64,000 bases of DNA from positions 25,113,912 to 25,177,911 of the forward strand of contig JANAVB010009598.1 in NCBI GenBank assembly GCA_029216955.1, in the 5' to 3' direction. Below, in pieces: positions 59,624 to 64,000 of the stretch. This DNA comes from Iris pallida (taxonomy: Eukaryota > Streptophyta > Magnoliopsida > Asparagales > Iridaceae). Position 1 is the first letter of the stretch; each line of letters starts with the position of its first letter. A model generated the notes under the pieces. That model was not told the DNA's origin. It saw nothing but the letters and a program-made list of their open reading frames with translations, and searched no databases. Both the position numbers and the translations under genes were made by a program.

Positions 59624-60136
59624 TTTCTCTTCTTCCTTTGATTTTGTAAAATTTTATAATTATTGAAATTTTTTTTAGCTTTAATTTGATTTAAAATTAT
59701 GAATCTTTTATTGTCAAAAAATTACTATGATTTCTTGAATGGTTCTAGAGATCTGATACATTGGTTAGTAAATTATAATACCCAACAATGAAAAAAAGGG
59801 ATTTAAAAAACTTTTGGGTTCTTCAATAAAAAAATTGAAAAAGAAAAAGACCCGATAAAAGCTTGTGAGCAATTCTCTCGTTCTTTCGTTTTTTTAAGAT
59901 TTGATAACTATTGACTTTTTTTATTCTTCAATTTGATTTTTATTTATGGTTTTTTACTGTCCAAAAATTTGTAGTGTTGTTATGTTAGTAAATTGGAATA
60001 GACAACAATGAAAAAAAACATTTGATGTTTATTGTCAAAAGAAAGTACGTAAATTTATTTATTTTTCTTAATTTTTCATGATTTTTACTGAAATTGTTTG
60101 CATGAATGTCAATTTCATTGGTTAGACAAAGAATAC

Positions 60137-60169
60137 TATATATATATATATATATTAATATTTTTTGTC

Positions 60170-60254
<85 letters not shown>

Positions 60255-60279
60255 TATATATATATTAATATTTTTTGTC

Positions 60280-60341
<62 letters not shown>

Positions 60342-60386
60342 AATATATATATATATAAATATATATATATATTAATATTTTTTGTC

Positions 60387-60467
<81 letters not shown>

Positions 60468-60557
60468 CTGTTGGTAGCGACGAGGGTTCCCGAACGGGAG
60501 GTCCGGGTTCGAACCCCTCCTTAGGCGCACGCGCCTAAGCTCTAGTAAAAGGACACC

Positions 60558-60633
<76 letters not shown>

Positions 60634-60661
60634 TTTTTTGTCTATTATATATATATATATA

Positions 60662-60708
<47 letters not shown>

Positions 60709-60717
60709 GACAAAAAA

Positions 60718-60791
<74 letters not shown>

Positions 60792-60824
60792 GACAAAAAC
60801 TATATATATATATATATATATATA

Positions 60825-60895
<71 letters not shown>
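60137..60895. repeat. Compound TA microsatellite with TTAATATTTTTTGTCTATTA spacers
   Basis: Long (TA)n runs are separated by repeated copies of a 20-base spacer TTAATATTTTTTGTCTATTA in plus orientation (about 60155, 60263, 60371, 60628) and inverted (about 60703 and, shortened, 60787). The whole block can fold on itself. Confidence 0.9.
60465..60560 (+). mobile_element. tRNA-derived SINE-like fragment in TA repeat
   Basis: A box-A-like TGGTAGCGACGAGGG (60472) and a box-B GGTTCGAACCC (60506-60516) are spaced as in a Pol III promoter. The sequence cannot fold into a full tRNA with a 3' acceptor arm, and it is bounded by (TA)n on both sides, so it reads as a SINE-type insertion and not a tRNA gene. 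Confidence 0.55.
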
Positions 60896-60897
<2 letters not shown>

Positions 60898-61152
60898 GTG
60901 AACCGGAAATCAGTTTTTTCATTTGTCAATAAAAATTGTGAAACAAAATCACTGGATCCTTTTTTTCCTGCTTTCTTTGGATATCAAATAACTAAAATTG
61001 TTTCGTTTGGATATCTTACTTACAAATTCATTTACATAAAGAAAAAGGCATGCCTCATTTTTGTGTTCTTGTTCTCTTTGTTTATTATTAATATTATTTT
61101 TTGTTGTTGTTATTATTATTATTCTTAAATTATATCAATGTGTTTTTCAGAT

Positions 61153-62057
61153 ATGGAGGAGCATTCTTTAGATAACTGTGAATATGGAGAAGAGGAAGGA
61201 GTGCAGAAGGATTCTGTAGATTCATCTCAAGATGAGGATTATGAACCAAATAGTGGGATGGAGTCGAATCCATATATTGGGATGAAGTTTGATACAACAG
61301 ACCAGATGTACAATTTCTTTAAAGGCTATACGAAGCGTGTAGGATTTTCTGTGAGAAAAAAATGTAGAAAGAAGAATAATGCTGGAATTCTCAGAAGTGT
61401 GACTTATTGTTGTGGTCGACAAGGAAAACATGTTAATACGTGTCAAAATCCAATAAAACCACAAGCGAGCTACAGGATTGGGTGCAACGTAAAATTAACT
61501 GCTCGGTTAGATGATGACAAAAAATGGGAGGTCACAGTACTCGATCTTAAGCACAATCACGAGGTAAGCCCAAGCAAAGTTCGATTCTACCGTTGCAATA
61601 AAAGCATCAGTGCACATGCGAGACACAAGCTTGATATGAACGACCGAGCAGGAATTAGGATGAACAAAAATTTTACCTCAATGGTAATTGAGAACAATGG
61701 ATATGAAAATACGATATTTAGTGAAAAAGATGCCAGAAATGCGATTGAAGAAATAAGACGGCTACGACTTGGCAAAGGAGATGCACCGGCAAGGTTGCAG
61801 AGAACATTGGTTTCTACTTTGATATTGAATTAGACCAGGAGGACCATTTGAAAAATATATTTTGGGCAGATGGTTGGAGTAGAGAAGCTTATAAGGAATT
61901 TGGTGAGGTTGTCAGTTTTGACACAACTTACTTGACAAACAAGTATGATATGCCATTTGCCCCCTTTGTTGGGGTGAATCACCACGGCCAATCAATTTTG
62001 CTTGGATGTGGGCTTATTCCAAGTGCTGCCCCAAGCTTGTTTGATGGAGAAACATGA
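61153..62057 (+). pseudogene. FAR1/FHY3-type MULE transposase, truncated
   Basis: The ATG at 61153 follows a TTTTTCAG acceptor-like site. An acidic N-terminus is followed by the FAR1 DNA-binding domain (GMKFDTTDQMYNFFKGY, a Cys pair near CGRQGKHVNTC, then VTVLDLKHNHEVSPSK). A frame change near 61795, probably a small deletion, separates this from the start of the MULE transposase domain (FYFDIELDQEDHLKN, FDTTYLTNKYDMPFAPF), whose DTT holds the first catalytic Asp. The reading stops at 62055-62057 and the rest of the catalytic domain and the SWIM zinc finger are absent, so it is inactive. Confidence 0.85.
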
Positions 62058-62748
62058 GGCTAAAGTAGCGGAGCTTCTGGTACTCATGCAAGAGGATATC
62101 ACTTTCAGAAATTCATGTTTCGAGAAGTTCACATAATATATTTTTGTTTAATTACTTTGCAAGAGAATATGACTTTCAATGGTCAACCAATAGTTAGCTT
62201 AAACTGAACATATTTTTCAGTATTATTGTTAAAAAGCACTTTATTTTCAGCCGAATCTCATGTTGGAACCTGTTTGTTCTGATTTTAGTTGAACACGTCA
62301 CCACCTCATACTTATACTGGGAACTGTATTTTCTACTTAATCTGATGTTGCGTATGCACCGCAAGTTTTTCCACGTTCTTTAAGTACTGCAATTCATAAT
62401 TTGTGGCGGTCCATATTATGGATTAATATTTCACTGGGTTCCTTGTGAAGAATACCAACTGCAATTCAAAATTTGTGTATGTCCATATTATGGGTTAATC
62501 TTTTACTGGATTCCTTGTGAAGAATACCAACTGCAAATATTAATCTGATGGAGTAACAACAATATGGTTAAAGATGGATGCTCCATGGCAGTAACAACTC
62601 GTGCGCAAGAGTAGATCCAACTTTCAATTCATAATTTTTTTTTTCTCATATGGAGTCTGCTTGGCAACTTGGCAGTAACAACTATTGAACCAAGTTGTCC
62701 CAGCAACTTGTCCCAGCACTTGGCAGTAACAACAATAAAGTTAAAAAT

Positions 62749-62989
62749 GGATGCTGCTTCTCAATACTTGAAGATATTACTCGAAGAATACGGAGAGAGA
62801 TTTCTAAGGGAAAAAAAAACGGAAGAATCATTTCATCGAACGCTAACCGGACTTGTAAAATACGGAGAACCCGAACCCGATGGCTTGAGTGGGGCATTCT
62901 CGTCTCGTCCGCGGACCGCGCTCAAGAGCAGAAAGCTCTCCGACGGGTTGAGATCCCTGCCGAAGAGGGACTGGCCTAGCCTGAAATAG
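62749..62989 (+). other. Unrecognised open stretch inside the MULE
   Basis: From ATG 62747-62749 the frame gives MDAASQYLKILLEEYGERFL and ends PKRDWPSLK before TAG. The composition looks like real protein (charged, amphipathic) and GC content rises relative to the surroundings. I do not recognise a family. It may be host sequence captured by the element or the end of a second transposon gene. Confidence 0.3.
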
Positions 62990-63354
62990 CAATTTCGAAT
63001 ACAATAATATTTACGTAGAAAAGCTTTGCTTTCCTCTTGTTATGAGTCAAAGTCACTTTAGTCCAAGACAAGCATAACGACTTTGGCTGTTGCCTAACGT
63101 GAGAAGAATGATCAAACGGTCCTTTTCACAGAAGCAAACTGAAAGATGCAAACACATACACTTCCACACAAAATCCATGCACATCTTGTGTTTAGTCAAA
63201 AGTAATGGCAAAATTTGACTGAAATCTATTCAAAGCCTGAGGTTGGCCTGAGGTGGTTGGCCAGCTACTCATATGGCCTTGAGCGGCGGTCGCGTGTAGC
63301 TTGAGATCCCTTCCGATTCGCGCTGAAGGTCCGTTGGTATAAGCCAAAACCCCT

Positions 63355-63663
63355 TGCTCACAAGCTTTTATCCAATGTTTGTTCTTCTTCTCTAGATGTC
63401 AGCCGGATTCTCCGATAGGTTTTTTTTTATTGGGAACCGAGAAGAAGAAGAGGAAGAAGAGGATGAAGAAGAAAAAGAACGGCTGAGCCATTGATTGCCC
63501 TCTTCTTTCCTTTCTTTGATAATAACATTGATCTCAACCGTTCACTATAAGCCAATGGTTGAGATTTTGTTTAAAAAAATTTCAACATTAAGTGGGTCCC
63601 ACACGGATTCCCACGTCATCGAATAGCCTGCACAGAGCGTGTATAGAGCGATTCAAATAGCAT
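63355..63663 (-). repeat. Right TIR of Mutator-like element
   Basis: Inverse copy of 59311-59623, ending ...GATTCAAATAGCAT. Confidence 0.9.
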
Positions 63664-63705
63664 TTTCGATTCCTCCTCTCCTTGCTCGACACAACACACT
63701 CTCTC

Positions 63706-64000
63706 ATGTCGGATTCTACATCAGCCATGCGAGTCTCCTCGCACTCCACCCAAGCCACCGATAACGTCGCCATTACTTTCGACCATTTCCCCGCGGACAA
63801 CTGCAACTACATCACCCATCCGGTCGATGCCCCTACTCTTCATGCCATTACCGGAGTCACGTGGAGCCGGGCATCTCCGCAGGTACGGTGCCAGAAGGGA
63901 CTCGAGCGAGGCTGAACGCCGACGAACTCCCTTAGGCCGTCATCCTCCTCCGGAGCATGTCGAAATATGACGATGAGCTCTCAAGTTCGACCCTCTCGGC
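63706..64000 (+). other. GC-rich coding-like sequence at right edge, unrecognised
   Basis: From ATG 63706 the frame reads MSDSTSAMRVSSHSTQATDN and continues NCNYITHPVDAPTLHAITG to a stop at 63913-63915. A shifted frame beyond gives SMSKYDDELSSSTLS. The codon-like composition and GC rise suggest a gene or gene fragment outside the Mutator element. No family recognised and the right end is cut by the window. Confidence 0.3.

Larger units (their letters stand above)
59311..63663 (+). mobile_element. Mutator-like element with ~310-bp TIRs
   Basis: Left TIR 59311-59623 and right TIR 63355-63663 are inverted copies starting ATGCTATTTGAATCG, with small differences such as the lengths of A and T runs. 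Inside is a FAR1-type transposase relic, long TA tracts and unassigned sequence. Long TIRs with a FAR1/FHY3-like transposase fit the Jittery/FARE type of MULE. I found no 9-11 bp target duplication, because the left flank is TA microsatellite that may have changed length. Confidence 0.85.

Noticed and set aside
60465..60540. tRNA gene
   Set aside because: Box A and box B are present but the cloverleaf arms, in particular the acceptor stem, do not form; it fits a SINE-type fragment better.
60106..60929. Ile/Tyr repeat ORFs on both strands
   Set aside because: They are pure translations of (TA)n microsatellite.

Overview
This is a stretch of nuclear DNA from a flowering plant. The evidence is a mitochondrial-type PPR gene, a GT61 glycosyltransferase relic, plant-type transposons (Copia, Gypsy, CACTA, a FAR1-type Mutator element, Tourist-like MITEs, a possible Helitron end) and long (TA)n and (CT)n tracts. 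I cannot place it to genus. The window is almost entirely transposable elements nested in one another. The only gene that looks intact is the PPR gene at 40374-41648 (minus strand).

Left part (1-9389): a minus-strand Copia element (5' LTR 8657-9389, PBS 8642-8653, gag-pol relic down to 5760) is cut inside reverse transcriptase by a Gypsy element (family A). Only the end of that element's internal region (3091-3320) and its 3' LTR (3321-5759) are visible. Family A is in turn cut by another long-LTR element (family B, ending at 3090 and running off the left edge), whose LTR carries a 69-bp tandem array. At 10415-12767 lies a nested, tandemly amplified MITE cluster bounded by TTA.

Middle (14581-30529): a plus-strand Copia element is split exactly at its reverse-transcriptase active-site region by a 9.75-kb CACTA (En/Spm) transposon (19070-28824, TSD TTA). 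The CACTA carries a TNP2-like and a TNPA-like gene, both with stops. Its TNP2 exon is itself interrupted by a reversed solo family-A LTR (22762-24698, TSD TTTTC). A second solo LTR of the family lies at 35152-37346 (TSD AGATG). 30530-33250 holds LTR-like, pyrimidine-rich DNA without coding capacity.

Right part (42800-64000): a GT61 pseudogene is split by an 11.3-kb Gypsy element (43409-54756, TSD AGAAC) with two nearly identical 4.6-kb LTRs and a short internal region holding only a broken gag. The GT61 relic is cut again by a minus-strand Copia element (54998-58188) of the same family as the one at the left end, here truncated at its 5' side. A small GC-rich MITE and a tRNA-like (SINE-type) piece sit in long TA microsatellites. 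A Mutator-like element with ~310-bp TIRs (59311-63663) carries a broken FAR1-type transposase.

The elements do not form a host pathway. The clearest history is three nests of insertions, each dated relative to the next by which one interrupts which. The observations most worth following up are the giant-LTR, pol-less Gypsy element, the shared TATA / splice-donor / distant-acceptor layout in two long-LTR families, the MITE array in a single target site, and the TTAGGG-type telomere-like tract inside the CACTA element.
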